A DNA stretch of 25,095 nt from Paludibacter sp. UBA5753 (GCA_002427615.1 DIFH01000144.1:33081-58175); one strand, 5' to 3'; shown: positions 7,336 to 15,207, counted from the stretch's first letter. The notes: generated by a model not told the origin, from the letters alone. Numbers and translations: made by a program.

Positions 7336-8346
7336 ATGAGAGTAGCAATTGTAGGCGCAAGCGGCGCCGTTGGCCAGGAATTTTTGCGTGTGTTGGCCGA
7401 ACGCAATTTCCCATTGACTGAACTGGGTCTTTTCGGCTCATCGCGCAGTGCGGGTAGTGTTTACGACTTCAAAGGTGAAAAACTCACCGTGAAAGAACTT
7501 AAACACGGCGACGATTTTAAAGGGTTCGATATTGTTTTCACCTCTGCAGGCGCAGGTATTTCAAAAGAATTTGCCGAAGATATTACCAAATACGGAGCCG
7601 TTATGATTGATAATTCATCTGCTTTCCGGATGGAATCGGATATTCCGCTGGTTGTGCCCGAAGTGAACGCTACCGATGCTAAACTTCGTCCGCGCGGTAT
7701 TATTGCTAATCCCAACTGTACAACAATTCAAATGGTTGTGGCGTTGAATGCCATCGAAAACCTGTCGCATATCAAACGTGTCCATGTATCTACATATCAG
7801 GCGGCTTCGGGCGCCGGTGCAGCAGCGATGGACGAACTGAATCTGCAATATCGTCAGGTGCTGGCAGGCGAACAGGCCACAGTCAGCAAATTTGCTTATC
7901 AGTTGGCATACAATCTTATTCCACAAATTGACGTATTCACCGACAATGGTTACACTAAGGAAGAAATGAAAATGTACCACGAAACACGCAAAATCATGCA
8001 CTCCGATGTGGAAGTAAGCGCCATGTGTGTACGCGTACCCGCGCTGCGGGCTCATTCCGAGAGTGTTTGGGCAGAAACCGAACGTCCGCTTTCGGTTGAA
8101 GAAGTCCGTGCAGCATTCGAAGCAGCTCCGGGTGTTGAAGTAATCGACAATCCGTCCGAAAAGAAATATCCTATGCCATTATTCCTTTCGGGCAAAGATC
8201 CTGTTCATGTGGGACGTATCCGCAAAGATATTTCAAACCCCAACGGCATCACCTTCTGGTGTGTCAGCGACCAGATCAAAAAAGGCGCCGCCCTCAACGC
8301 CGTTCAAATTGCCGAGTACCTGATTGCCGAAGGAAATCTCAAATGA
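7336..8346 (+). CDS. asd: Aspartate-semialdehyde dehydrogenase
   Basis: A 336-residue NADPH-dependent enzyme that reduces aspartyl-4-phosphate to aspartate semialdehyde, the branch-point intermediate for lysine/diaminopimelate, threonine and methionine. The Rossmann loop GASGAVG is at residues 7-13. The catalytic cysteine is Cys128 in ANPNCTTIQ, and the catalytic histidine is His240 in ALRAHSESV. STYQAASGAG (152-161) is the usual conserved segment. The length is normal for the short bacterial class. It is one of only two confident plus-strand genes here, driven by the promoter at 7208-7239 and ended by a strong terminator at 8368-8408. It stands alone, not with lysC or dapA. Confidence 0.97.
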   Translation: MRVAIVGASGAVGQEFLRVLAERNFPLTELGLFGSSRSAGSVYDFKGEKLTVKELKHGDDFKGFDIVFTSAGAGISKEFAEDITKYGAVMIDNSSAFRMESDIPLVVPEVNATDAKLRPRGIIANPNCTTIQMVVALNAIENLSHIKRVHVSTYQAASGAGAAAMDELNLQYRQVLAGEQATVSKFAYQLAYNLIPQIDVFTDNGYTKEEMKMYHETRKIMHSDVEVSAMCVRVPALRAHSESVWAETERPLSVEEVRAAFEAAPGVEVIDNPSEKKYPMPLFLSGKDPVHVGRIRKDISNPNGITFWCVSDQIKKGAALNAVQIAEYLIAEGNLK

Positions 8347-8367
8347 GCGGATGCAAATCAAAACTTC

Positions 8368-8408
8368 AAAAAATAAGGGACGTAACATGTTGTGTCCCTT
8401 ATTTTTTT
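8368..8408 (+). terminator. Rho-independent terminator of asd
   Basis: A 14-bp stem (AAAAAATAAGGGAC at 8368-8381 pairing with 8394-8407) ends in a run of seven T, 21 nt after the asd stop codon. It lies inside the long open frame of the next gene, showing that the true start of that gene is further downstream. Confidence 0.85.
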
Positions 8409-8491
8409 GTAACACTTTGAGCTATAACATTCCAGCGTTTCACCCTCCTAAAAAGTTAAATAGTGTTTGCAAGAAAACGTCCATCTCTGCG

Positions 8492-9022
8492 TTGCACTCG
8501 CAGCAAAAACTACTCAAAACCGAACTTAGCAAAGCAGAGAAGGATTCAATTTTGTATCAAAAATTATCGCCCGATCAATTGCTCGAACTGAAAAGGCAGG
8601 AACAGGAATTGGAAATGCAACGTATCGACGCCGAAAATCGCAGAGAAATGCCATTAAATCCGGCTGCTATTGTTATGATTGTTCTCCTGCCTTTCCTCTT
8701 TGTTGATATTGTACTGGTTATTCAAGGCAACATCCGCGACAAAGAATCGCAACGGCGGCACGACATTTACCTGAAATCGTTAGAAATGGGTCAAACCGTA
8801 CCGGAACATTTTTTTGATGAACCCCAAAAAGCAAAAACCGTATCGAACCTAAAGAATGGGATATTGTGGTCGGTTGTTGGTTTAGCGTTGCTTATCTATT
8901 TTATTGTTGAACAAGAGAATGAAGCGTTCATTGTAGGAATTGTTCCTGCCTTCGTAGATGTTGGTTATATTTTGGTTCATTTCCTCGATAAGCCGAAGAA
9001 AAACGATGAACAAAACGGATGA
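8492..9022 (+). CDS. DUF6249-like membrane protein, start uncertain
   Basis: A predicted inner-membrane protein. A charged coiled-coil-like region (LLKTELSKAEKDS, LLELKRQEQELEMQ) precedes a first membrane segment (PAAIVMIVLLPFLFVDIVLVI). Next comes a basic loop with the family-type sequence RRHDIYLKSLEMGQTVPEHFFDEP, then two hydrophobic segments (ILWSVVGLALLIYFIV and AFIVGIVPAFVDVGYILVHFL). The basic loop and layout recall DUF6249 proteins that accompany ECF sigma factors in Bacteroidales. The frame is open from 8324, but that part crosses the asd terminator and encodes no plausible protein. I placed the start at the TTG at 8492; the next in-frame ATG is 8615. Relatives usually carry a signal peptide here, so the gene may have lost its 5' end. 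The decayed sigma-like ORF begins before its stop codon. Confidence 0.65.
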   Translation: MHSQQKLLKTELSKAEKDSILYQKLSPDQLLELKRQEQELEMQRIDAENRREMPLNPAAIVMIVLLPFLFVDIVLVIQGNIRDKESQRRHDIYLKSLEMGQTVPEHFFDEPQKAKTVSNLKNGILWSVVGLALLIYFIVEQENEAFIVGIVPAFVDVGYILVHFLDKPKKNDEQNG

Positions 9023-9134
9023 TATCCGCTGGGTGGCACAGGTAACATTGTTTGGCGACAAAACTGCCGTCTCCGATCAGTTCAAAAAGGATACTTCAAA
9101 GCCGGCTTTTTGCGTGGCGCATTTGATGGCGTAG
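9006..9134 (+). pseudogene. Remnant of an ECF sigma factor (N-terminal fragment)
   Basis: An ATG at 9006, overlapping the end of the DUF6249-like gene, opens a 42-codon frame. Its first 21 residues, MNKTDDIRWVAQVTLFGDKTA, look like the start of a Bacteroidales sigma-70 family ECF factor (typically DDIRxVAQVxxFxDKxAFDQLV). After that only a weak echo remains (DQFKKDTSKP for the usual DQLVKKYQSP), then a stop. Regions 2 and 4 of the sigma factor are absent. The fragment runs into the 3' end of the convergent lipoprotein gene (9082-9699), which suggests a deletion joined the two. The position next to a DUF6249-like gene supports the identification. A functional micropeptide cannot be excluded. 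Confidence 0.55.
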
Positions 9135-9699
9135 TGGCAGATTGATCGATGTGAGGTAATTGTGCATTGAACATCCCATTCAGTACCGTGCTGTCGGACA
9201 ACACAAAGTTACATGTTATATTTTGCTTCGAACCTATATTACTTACGGTGAAGGATCCTCTGTCGATAAATTTTATCGTAGAAAAAGCGCTGTTTTTTTC
9301 GATATAATAAATATAGGCGCCAATTGTATATTTCATCTCATCAACTCCAAACGATTCGCCCGGATAAAACGTAAAGGGATCGCCACTTTTGCTTGCAGAA
9401 TAAACGCCTTCGGGCAAAATAGTGTCTGTTGAAGCGATAAACAGATCCTCAATAAACAAGTATTGCCCTGTTCCATCCAAATTTCCTTCGTCGTCGATAA
9501 ACAAAGAATCGGAAAACAAGGACAATGAAATTACGTTATTGGAATTTTCATAATCTTTATAATACGCTCCAAAAAATTCTGCATAACCCCAGGTATATCT
9601 TGGGTTTGTATTGTATGTATATTCAAAATCAGGATCGTTTGTTTTGCAGGACGCAAATGAAACGACCAAAAACAATAATATAACGGAGAGGTTTTTCAT
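9082..9699 (-). CDS. Hypothetical lipoprotein
   Basis: A 205-residue protein with a signal peptide and lipobox (MKNLSVILLFLVVSFASC, Cys18), so probably anchored in the cell envelope. The mature part is rich in aromatic and acidic residues and predicted beta structure (YTWGYAEFFGAYYKDYE, SLFSDSLFIDDEGNLDG, TIKFIDRGSFTVSN, NFVLSDSTVLNGMF). This resembles small Bacteroidota lipoproteins of unknown role that precede or follow surface systems. I recognise no family. The last residues (about 189-205, PSNAPRKKPALKYPF) are basic and unlike the rest. They are read antisense through the sigma-factor remnant, so the native C-terminus may have been replaced. It is convergent with the DUF6249-like gene. 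Confidence 0.75.
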   Translation of the reverse strand: MKNLSVILLFLVVSFASCKTNDPDFEYTYNTNPRYTWGYAEFFGAYYKDYENSNNVISLSLFSDSLFIDDEGNLDGTGQYLFIEDLFIASTDTILPEGVYSASKSGDPFTFYPGESFGVDEMKYTIGAYIYYIEKNSAFSTIKFIDRGSFTVSNIGSKQNITCNFVLSDSTVLNGMFNAQLPHIDQSATTPSNAPRKKPALKYPF

Positions 9700-9790
9700 C
9701 GATAAATTTTTGATAAATAACGAATAAAAAATAAAGTTATTTTAAATGATTATCCGTTAGATTGCCTAAAACTCTAAATTTCGATATAAC

Positions 9791-9846
9791 AGGGGCTTTG
9801 CCCCTAAATCCCCACTTACTTTTTTGTCTTAACACAAAAAAGTAAG
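9791..9846. repeat. Two-hairpin intergenic repeat element
   Basis: AGGGGC-TTT-GCCCCT (9791-9805) is followed by a 13-bp perfect stem (CTTACTTTTTTGT at 9815-9827 with 9834-9846, loop CTTAAC). The remainder of the spacer to about 9960 (GCCCGCTTCGCTCG and GTCGGTCGTAAGTGAGC) is also G/C-richer than its surroundings. From memory, sequences of this kind recur in Bacteroidota genomes. It lies downstream of the permease gene and upstream of the lipoprotein gene, so it could also stop transcription from either. Confidence 0.6.
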
Positions 9847-9972
9847 CAAAAAAGTCAAGACTACGCCCGCTTCGCTCGAAAAATAAGTCGTTTGTAGGCT
9901 CACCGGACGAGGTCGGTCGTAAGTGAGCTTGTTACAACAGAAGTAGGGAATAAAACGGAAATTCATATTATT

Positions 9973-11232
9973 TTAATTCGGGTTTGTTTTATTGATATAT
10001 CGAACCGGATACCAAGCCGCCAGAAATCCCATAAACAGCACGGTAACAAACACCAACAGGGAATCCGAGAAATTAGTAACAACAGGATAAGCATCAACCA
10101 CATAACCCGAACCTAATTTTACAATACCGAAATGCTCCTGAACCAGGCAAATTAAAGTTCCTAAAATCAGCCCCGAAAATGCTCCAACTACTGAAATCAA
10201 CCAACCTTCGTACAGAAAAATTCTTTGAATCAGCTTATTGTCGGCGCCCAGACTTCGCAGGGTTTGAATATCCGCTTTTTTATCAATAATCAACATTGAA
10301 AGCGAACCGATAATATTGAAACTGGCAATGAGCAAAATAAAGCAGAGAATCAAATAGGTTATCCATTTTTCGATTTCCATGATTTTGAAGAAACTCTCCT
10401 GTTGTTCGTAGCGGTTTTTTACCTGGTATTTATTACCCAGCAACTTCTGAATTTGCTTCTGGACATCTAATTGATCGACCCCTGAAGCTAACTTTAATTC
10501 GACCGACGAAACCGTGGTAGAATCATATTCGAATAAATCACGGGCCATATTTATCGACGCCAAAACATAATGGTCGTCGTACTGAAGTTGCTGCACCGAA
10601 AAAATTCCCGACACAAAAGTTCCCAACTGATTGAAACTTTTCTCCGGCCGTAACAGATTTATATTCGATGTTCTTTTAGGGGCATAAATGTACAGCGGAT
10701 CGATAAAATGTGCTCCCAGTCCGAGAATACTTGCCACACCGACCCCTATAACAGACCGCTCAAAAGCTCCATCGTATAGTTGAAAAGTTCCGTCGTACAT
10801 AATGCTGTCGATGTTTGTAAGCCTGGAAAAATTATCCGAGACTCCTTTAATGGTTGCCGGCATTTGCTTGTCTTTATAGCGCAACAAAGCATTTTCTTCT
10901 ACAACTTCGGTAAAAACTGCGACGGATTTCAATTGGCGGACTTGCCCAAATTCATTGGCATTCAGATCGAATGTTTTTCCTTGCGAAAGTGTAATCTTTA
11001 AATCAGGATCGAAAGCCGAAAACATATCCGAAATCAATAATTCGAAGCCATTGAAGACCGACAAAACCACTACCAATGCCATCGTTCCAATGGCAACTCC
11101 GGTTGCTGAAATGCCTGAAATGACATTGATGACGTTGTGCGATTTTTTCGAAAACAAATAGCGGCGGGCTATCCTTAACGAAAAGGAAAGTCCGCGCAAT
11201 TTGCTTTGCATCTTTGAGTTATGATTCGACAT
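9973..11232 (-). CDS. ABC transporter permease, LolC/LolE/FtsX type
   Basis: A 419-residue inner-membrane protein of the MacB/FtsX class. A cytoplasmic N-terminus with SLRIARRYLFSKKSHNVINVISGIS is followed by TM1 (about 42-64, GVAIGTMALVVVLSVFNGFE). A large extracytoplasmic domain (about 70-285) follows. TM2-4 (about 290-312, 340-365 and 390-410) carry the FtsX signature region IIGSLSMLIIDKKADIQTLRSLGA. This arrangement matches LolC/LolE, which extract lipoproteins from the inner membrane for delivery to the outer membrane. It follows rbfA by 15 nt in the same direction, a pairing I recall as common in Bacteroidota. No ATPase subunit is adjacent, so it presumably uses a LolD encoded elsewhere. 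Confidence 0.88.
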   Translation of the reverse strand: MSNHNSKMQSKLRGLSFSLRIARRYLFSKKSHNVINVISGISATGVAIGTMALVVVLSVFNGFELLISDMFSAFDPDLKITLSQGKTFDLNANEFGQVRQLKSVAVFTEVVEENALLRYKDKQMPATIKGVSDNFSRLTNIDSIMYDGTFQLYDGAFERSVIGVGVASILGLGAHFIDPLYIYAPKRTSNINLLRPEKSFNQLGTFVSGIFSVQQLQYDDHYVLASINMARDLFEYDSTTVSSVELKLASGVDQLDVQKQIQKLLGNKYQVKNRYEQQESFFKIMEIEKWITYLILCFILLIASFNIIGSLSMLIIDKKADIQTLRSLGADNKLIQRIFLYEGWLISVVGAFSGLILGTLICLVQEHFGIVKLGSGYVVDAYPVVTNFSDSLLVFVTVLFMGFLAAWYPVRYINKTNPN

Positions 11233-11247
11233 GGGTTGTTCGGAATA

Positions 11248-11628
11248 TTAATCCAGTTCAATAACTTCGCCTTCTTTCAATGGCGAAGGCGGATCGCTTT
11301 TCAAGAGATTATCGATATTCTCGATATAATCCAAAGAATCGTCCACATGGAAATAAAGTTCGGGAACAATGCGCAACTGAAAACGAACCCGTTTGCCCAA
11401 ATCGAAACGAATGGCTTTGGTGTCGGCATTTATCTGTTCCAAAACGGCAGGGGCTTTTTCACTCGGGAAAATGCTTAAATGTGTACGGGCGATTCCCAAA
11501 TCAGGACTAATACGAACGGCAGTTACCGTAATTAACGTTCCCTGCAATTTGCGGGCGTACAACAAAAAGATTTCTCCCAATTCTTTTTGCAACATCCGCG
11601 CTATTTTTTGTTGTCTTGTTGTTTCCAT
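11248..11628 (-). CDS. rbfA: 30S ribosome-binding factor RbfA
   Basis: A 126-residue KH-like protein that binds the pre-30S subunit near helix 1 of 16S rRNA and assists its late maturation, especially in the cold. The family pattern is clear: METTRQQKIARMLQKELGEIF at the start, LITVTAVRISPDLGIARTHLSIFP in the middle, and LGKRVRFQLRIVPELYFHVDDSLDYIENIDNLL at the end. The short tail SPLKEGEVIELD is typical. It heads a two-gene unit with the LolE-type permease. The 53-nt spacer upstream is mostly taken up by one of the short G/C-rich repeats. Confidence 0.96.
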   Translation of the reverse strand: METTRQQKIARMLQKELGEIFLLYARKLQGTLITVTAVRISPDLGIARTHLSIFPSEKAPAVLEQINADTKAIRFDLGKRVRFQLRIVPELYFHVDDSLDYIENIDNLLKSDPPSPLKEGEVIELD

Positions 11629-11637
11629 TTTTTATTG

Positions 11638-11672
11638 ACCCCTACCCCCTTGAAAGGGAATTTTGAGGTGGT
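11638..11672. repeat. Short G/C-rich intergenic repeat copy
   Basis: ACCCCTACCCCCTTGAAAGG followed by GAATTTTGAGGTGGT lies just upstream of the rbfA start, in the gap to the RhuM-family gene. The CCCCTT-GAAAGG part forms a small hairpin. It is a family member similar in position to the copy at 14000-14024 upstream of cysS. Confidence 0.5.
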
Positions 11673-11681
11673 TTTTAGTTG

Positions 11682-12506
11682 TTATTGAATTTTATTTATT
11701 AGTTCAGTTGCATCCAGTTCGATTTTTGAGAATGCAAACCATTTTTTAGCCAAATCTTTGAGCGAAGCTCCAATATGATAAACCGTTTCATTGTCTAAAA
11801 TCAAAAAACGATCATGCGATTTTGTAAATACTTTTACTTCAATATGTTCATATTGAGTATTAAATTTATCAATATCCAGTTGCAATTGGTTGGATATTTT
11901 TGAAGTGTATATAATCACTTTTACTCCTGTATTTCGCTTCGACAATAAATGTAAAACACTTTCATCGATATAATTGTCAATCAGAACAATTGATTTTTTG
12001 GCTGATTTCACTAAATCGGCAGCAAATTTCCATGCATCAAAAATTTGCCCGTCATAAAAAATACCCTCGTTTGGTGGAAGCGATGTTTTAATGAGCAAAT
12101 CAAATTTTTGGTCATGTTCCAAAATCTTTTTTTCTATTCTATCAAATCGCTGATTAACAACATGCCCATTCAGCAAATATTGCTTCAGAATTTGGTTTGC
12201 CCAAATCCGAAATTGTGTGCCTCTTTTTGATTTTACTCTGTAACCTACAGAAATAATGACATCAAGACTATATAGAATGATAGGTTTGTCTGATAAAGCA
12301 ATTTGCAAAAAATGCAAATTGCTTTTTTTATCCAACTCGCCTTCTTTAAAAATATTACTAATGTGCCGTGATATAACAGATACGTCGCGTTGAAATAATT
12401 CAACCATTTGGGCTTGTGTCAGCCAAACCGTTTCATTTTCAATTCGCACCTCTAATTGAGTAGAATTTTCGGATTGATATAATATGATTTCTCCTTCGGT
12501 TTTCAT
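11682..12506 (-). CDS. RhuM-family protein with phospholipase-D-like C-terminal domain
   Basis: A 274-residue protein starting at the ATG at 12506 (a TTG two codons upstream is also in frame). Residues about 1-125 match the RhuM/virulence family: VWLTQAQMVELFQRDVSVIS is a DNA-binding-like helix pair, followed by ILYSLDVIISVGYRVKSKRG and TQFRIWANQILKQYLLNG. The C-terminal part (about 150-270) has FYDGQIFDAWKFAADLVKSA, IVLIDNYIDESVL and SHDRFLILDNETVYHIGASL. This is like a single-copy PLD-type fold, with an HxRFxxxD variant of the HKD motif. RhuM proteins are widespread accessory genes first linked to pathogenicity islands; their molecular role is unknown. It lies between cysS and rbfA, two housekeeping genes, as an apparent insertion. 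Confidence 0.85.
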   Translation of the reverse strand: MKTEGEIILYQSENSTQLEVRIENETVWLTQAQMVELFQRDVSVISRHISNIFKEGELDKKSNLHFLQIALSDKPIILYSLDVIISVGYRVKSKRGTQFRIWANQILKQYLLNGHVVNQRFDRIEKKILEHDQKFDLLIKTSLPPNEGIFYDGQIFDAWKFAADLVKSAKKSIVLIDNYIDESVLHLLSKRNTGVKVIIYTSKISNQLQLDIDKFNTQYEHIEVKVFTKSHDRFLILDNETVYHIGASLKDLAKKWFAFSKIELDATELINKIQ

Positions 12507-12532
12507 TCGCAAATTAGCATACTAGTACCTTT

Positions 12533-13993
12533 TCAAATTTTCCACTCAAACCCGTCCTTCGTATCTTTTATTTCAAATCCAAGCGCAGTCAGTTCGTTGC
12601 GGATTTTGTCGCTGGTAGCCCAATCTTTGTTGCGTTTGGCATCAAGACGCATGTTGAGCAACAAATCGATGGCTTTTTTATAGGATTCATTTCCGGATGA
12701 CGCTTCAGTTTCGGATTTTAAACCTAAAATATCTTCAATAAATGTTTTAAAAACCGCTTTCAATTCTTCCATATCAGCAGCCGAAATTGTTTCTTTTCCA
12801 TCGTGAATCAAGTTAATGGCTTTCAGTGCATCGAATAAATGTGAAATCACTATCGGCGTATTCAGGTCGTCGCACATAGCTTCTTCGCATTTGGCACGAA
12901 GTCCGGCAGTTTGTACCGATGAAGCAGCCGACGGAGTCAGTTTTTGCAAGCGGGCATAGCCTTCCATCAAACGGCTCAATCCTTTTTCGGATGCTTCGAG
13001 CGCAGCGCTACTAAAATCCACCGTGCTGCGATAATGCGCCTGCAAAATAAAGAAACGAACCGTCATCGGGCTGAAAGGCTGCGTGAGCAACGGATGATTT
13101 CCGGTAAAAAATTCTTCCAACGTTATGAAATTGCCCAGCGATTTTCCCATCTTCTGACCGTTGATGGTAACCATATTGTTGTGCATCCAGTATTTAACGC
13201 TGTCTTTGCCGAGTCCGGCTTTGTTTTGCGCAATTTCGCATTCGTGGTGCGGGAACATCAAATCCATGCCACCGCCGTGAATATCAAATTCTTCGCCTAA
13301 GTATTTTGTCCCCATAGCCGAACATTCGATATGCCAACCCGGAAAACCTTCGCTCCAGGGCGCTTTCCACCGCATGATATGCTCGGGCGATGCTTTTTTC
13401 CACAGTGCAAAATCCACACTACGGCGTTTTTCGCTTTGTCCGTCAAGGTCGCGGGTTGTTTCGAGGATGTCTTCGATATTGCGTCCCGAAAGTTTGCCGT
13501 AATTGTATGATTTGTTGTATTTTTCTACATCGAAATACACCGAGCCTTCACTTTCGTAAGCAAAACCGGCATCAAGAATTTTCTGCGTAAACTCTATCTG
13601 CTCCATGATATGTCCCGAAGCATGAGGCTCGATGCTTGGCGGCAATACATTCAACACTTCCATGGCTTTATGGTAACGATTGGTGTAATACTGAACCACT
13701 TCCATTGGTTCCAGTTCATCCAAACGGGCTTTTTTGGCAATTTTATCTTCGCCGCTGTCGGCATCATTTTCAAGATGACCAACGTCGGTAATATTGCGCA
13801 CATAACGCACTTTGTAACCCAAATGCGTCAGATATCTAAATAAAATATCGAACGTAATGGCAGGACGCGCATGGCCTAAATGCCCATCGCCGTAAACGGT
13901 TGGACCGCAAACGTACATGCCCACTTTGTTTTCGTGAATGGGAACGAAAAGTTCCTTTTTTCGACTTAATGTGTTGTAAATATATAAATTCAT
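12533..13993 (-). CDS. cysS: Cysteine--tRNA ligase
   Basis: A 486-residue cytoplasmic class I synthetase that charges tRNA-Cys. The HIGH motif is HLGH (38-41) within CGPTVYGDGHLGHARP. The KMSKS loop is KMGKS (281-285). The zinc ligands that select cysteine are visible as Cys29, Cys224 (HIECSAMG), His249 and Glu253 (FPHHECE). The C-terminal DALR-like helical domain and the ending DTKDGFEWKI are standard. The ATG at 13993 is only seven bases from a G/C-rich repeat copy, so the repeat would lie in the leader. The gene sits between two accessory genes on the same strand; no own promoter is evident, so transcription may come through from the ATPase gene upstream. Confidence 0.97.
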   Translation of the reverse strand: MNLYIYNTLSRKKELFVPIHENKVGMYVCGPTVYGDGHLGHARPAITFDILFRYLTHLGYKVRYVRNITDVGHLENDADSGEDKIAKKARLDELEPMEVVQYYTNRYHKAMEVLNVLPPSIEPHASGHIMEQIEFTQKILDAGFAYESEGSVYFDVEKYNKSYNYGKLSGRNIEDILETTRDLDGQSEKRRSVDFALWKKASPEHIMRWKAPWSEGFPGWHIECSAMGTKYLGEEFDIHGGGMDLMFPHHECEIAQNKAGLGKDSVKYWMHNNMVTINGQKMGKSLGNFITLEEFFTGNHPLLTQPFSPMTVRFFILQAHYRSTVDFSSAALEASEKGLSRLMEGYARLQKLTPSAASSVQTAGLRAKCEEAMCDDLNTPIVISHLFDALKAINLIHDGKETISAADMEELKAVFKTFIEDILGLKSETEASSGNESYKKAIDLLLNMRLDAKRNKDWATSDKIRNELTALGFEIKDTKDGFEWKI

Positions 13994-13999
13994 ATAGCC

Positions 14000-14024
14000 T
14001 CTAAATCCCCCAAAGGGGACTTTT
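14000..14024. repeat. Short G/C-rich intergenic repeat copy at the cysS start
   Basis: CTAAATCCCCCAAAGGGGAC plus TTTT folds into a CCCC/GGGG hairpin and lies immediately upstream of the cysS start codon. It is the best-preserved copy of the family and matches the copy inside pssA (18211-18236) at about 20 of 24 positions. Confidence 0.65.
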
Positions 14025-14045
14025 AAGTTAGTATTTGTTATTTTG

Positions 14046-15185
14046 TTATATTATTTGTCCAGCCCATAAACGTTCCAAGAAAATCTTCCATGGTAGAATT
14101 TCGATATTTTCTACCAACCGTGGCATTGGGTCGTTGCTAATCAAAATCAGTTTTTTTACTTCATATTCCTCTGCGAATGCTTTTAATCCTTTTAAATGTC
14201 GAGGATTAGCCTCATTCGTCGATTTTACTTCTATTGCCACTTCGTGGTCGCCAAGCACAAAGTCAATTTCAATTTGTGACGCAGTTCGCCAATAATACAT
14301 CGGATAATTTACATCGGAATAGCGACTATGTGCATATATTTCCTGGTAAATAAAATGCTCGAATGCTTTGCCGAACAATTCTGTTCCATATTCAATTTTT
14401 CTTCTGTTCAATAAGTAATTTGTAATCCCAACATCAAACAAGTAAAATTTGGGTGCTGTAATTACTCTTCGTTTTGGTCTTTTCTGAAACGAAGGTAAGT
14501 ATCTGCCAATCAATGTGTCGTTGAGTATTTGAAAATACTCCTTTATTGTTGGTACACTAATTCCACAATCGGTAGCAATGTTTGAGTAGTTTACCATTTC
14601 GCCATTCGTAAGTGCTGCAATTTCCAAGAATCTTGAAAACGTTTGTACATTCCGAATGCGAGCTTCAGCAACAATTTCATCTTTGAGATAACTTCCAATA
14701 TAGGAAGATAACAATTTATGAGGATTTGCTGAGTCATAATGTCGGGGTAAAAGTCCATGATTCAATGCTCTTATTAAATCAAAATCGGGTATTTCTACAC
14801 TTATTAGTGGATAAAGTTCGTATCTCAAAGCTCTTCCACCTAATAAATTAGCTCCATTCCGAAGTATTTTGCGCGGACTTGAACCACTCAAAATAAACCG
14901 AACATTGTGATTTGAAATAAGCCAATGAACTTCATTTAATAATTCAGGCATTCGTTGAATTTCATCAATAATAACCGGACTTACATTCAAATTTGCCAAA
15001 ATTGTTTCGCGTAGCAACTCAGGCTTTTTGCTTAATCGTTCGTATTCGTTCGAAAGCAACAAATCAAACCACAAAGCATTTGGAAATAGCATCTTCAACA
15101 AGGTACTTTTCCCCGTTTGTCGTGCTCCCCAGAAAAAGATACTTTCTTGTTCCGAACCTATAAATATTTGCTTTCTGTTATACAT
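14046..15185 (-). CDS. AAA_14/DUF4143 family ATPase
   Basis: A 379-residue P-loop ATPase. Walker A is GARQTGKST (20-28), Walker B is VIIDEIQ (71-77), and ILSGSSPRKI is a sensor-1 segment. The middle has a winged-helix-like region (NYSNIATDCGISVPTIKEYF). The DUF4143 C-terminal domain ends with a PD-(D/E)xK nuclease-like pattern: QIEIDFVLGDHEVAIEVKST (about 307-326). Proteins of this family are common accessory genes of unknown role, found in many copies per genome. Upstream are a consensus promoter (15273-15303) and a 19-bp perfect inverted repeat in the leader. It is inserted between ruvB and cysS and probably transcribed alone or with cysS. Confidence 0.88.
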   Translation of the reverse strand: MYNRKQIFIGSEQESIFFWGARQTGKSTLLKMLFPNALWFDLLLSNEYERLSKKPELLRETILANLNVSPVIIDEIQRMPELLNEVHWLISNHNVRFILSGSSPRKILRNGANLLGGRALRYELYPLISVEIPDFDLIRALNHGLLPRHYDSANPHKLLSSYIGSYLKDEIVAEARIRNVQTFSRFLEIAALTNGEMVNYSNIATDCGISVPTIKEYFQILNDTLIGRYLPSFQKRPKRRVITAPKFYLFDVGITNYLLNRRKIEYGTELFGKAFEHFIYQEIYAHSRYSDVNYPMYYWRTASQIEIDFVLGDHEVAIEVKSTNEANPRHLKGLKAFAEEYEVKKLILISNDPMPRLVENIEILPWKIFLERLWAGQII

Positions 15186-15207
15186 TTAATTTGCTTTCTG
15201 TTTTATT

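Noticed and set aside
5423..7441. Longer start for the LTD protein (79 extra codons)
   Set aside because: The extension covers both divergent promoters and the asd start region and has basic, non-conserved residues in front of a perfect signal peptide.
7615..8055. 146-codon minus-strand frame, rich in His and Cys
   Set aside because: It is entirely antisense to asd, whose catalytic residues are complete.
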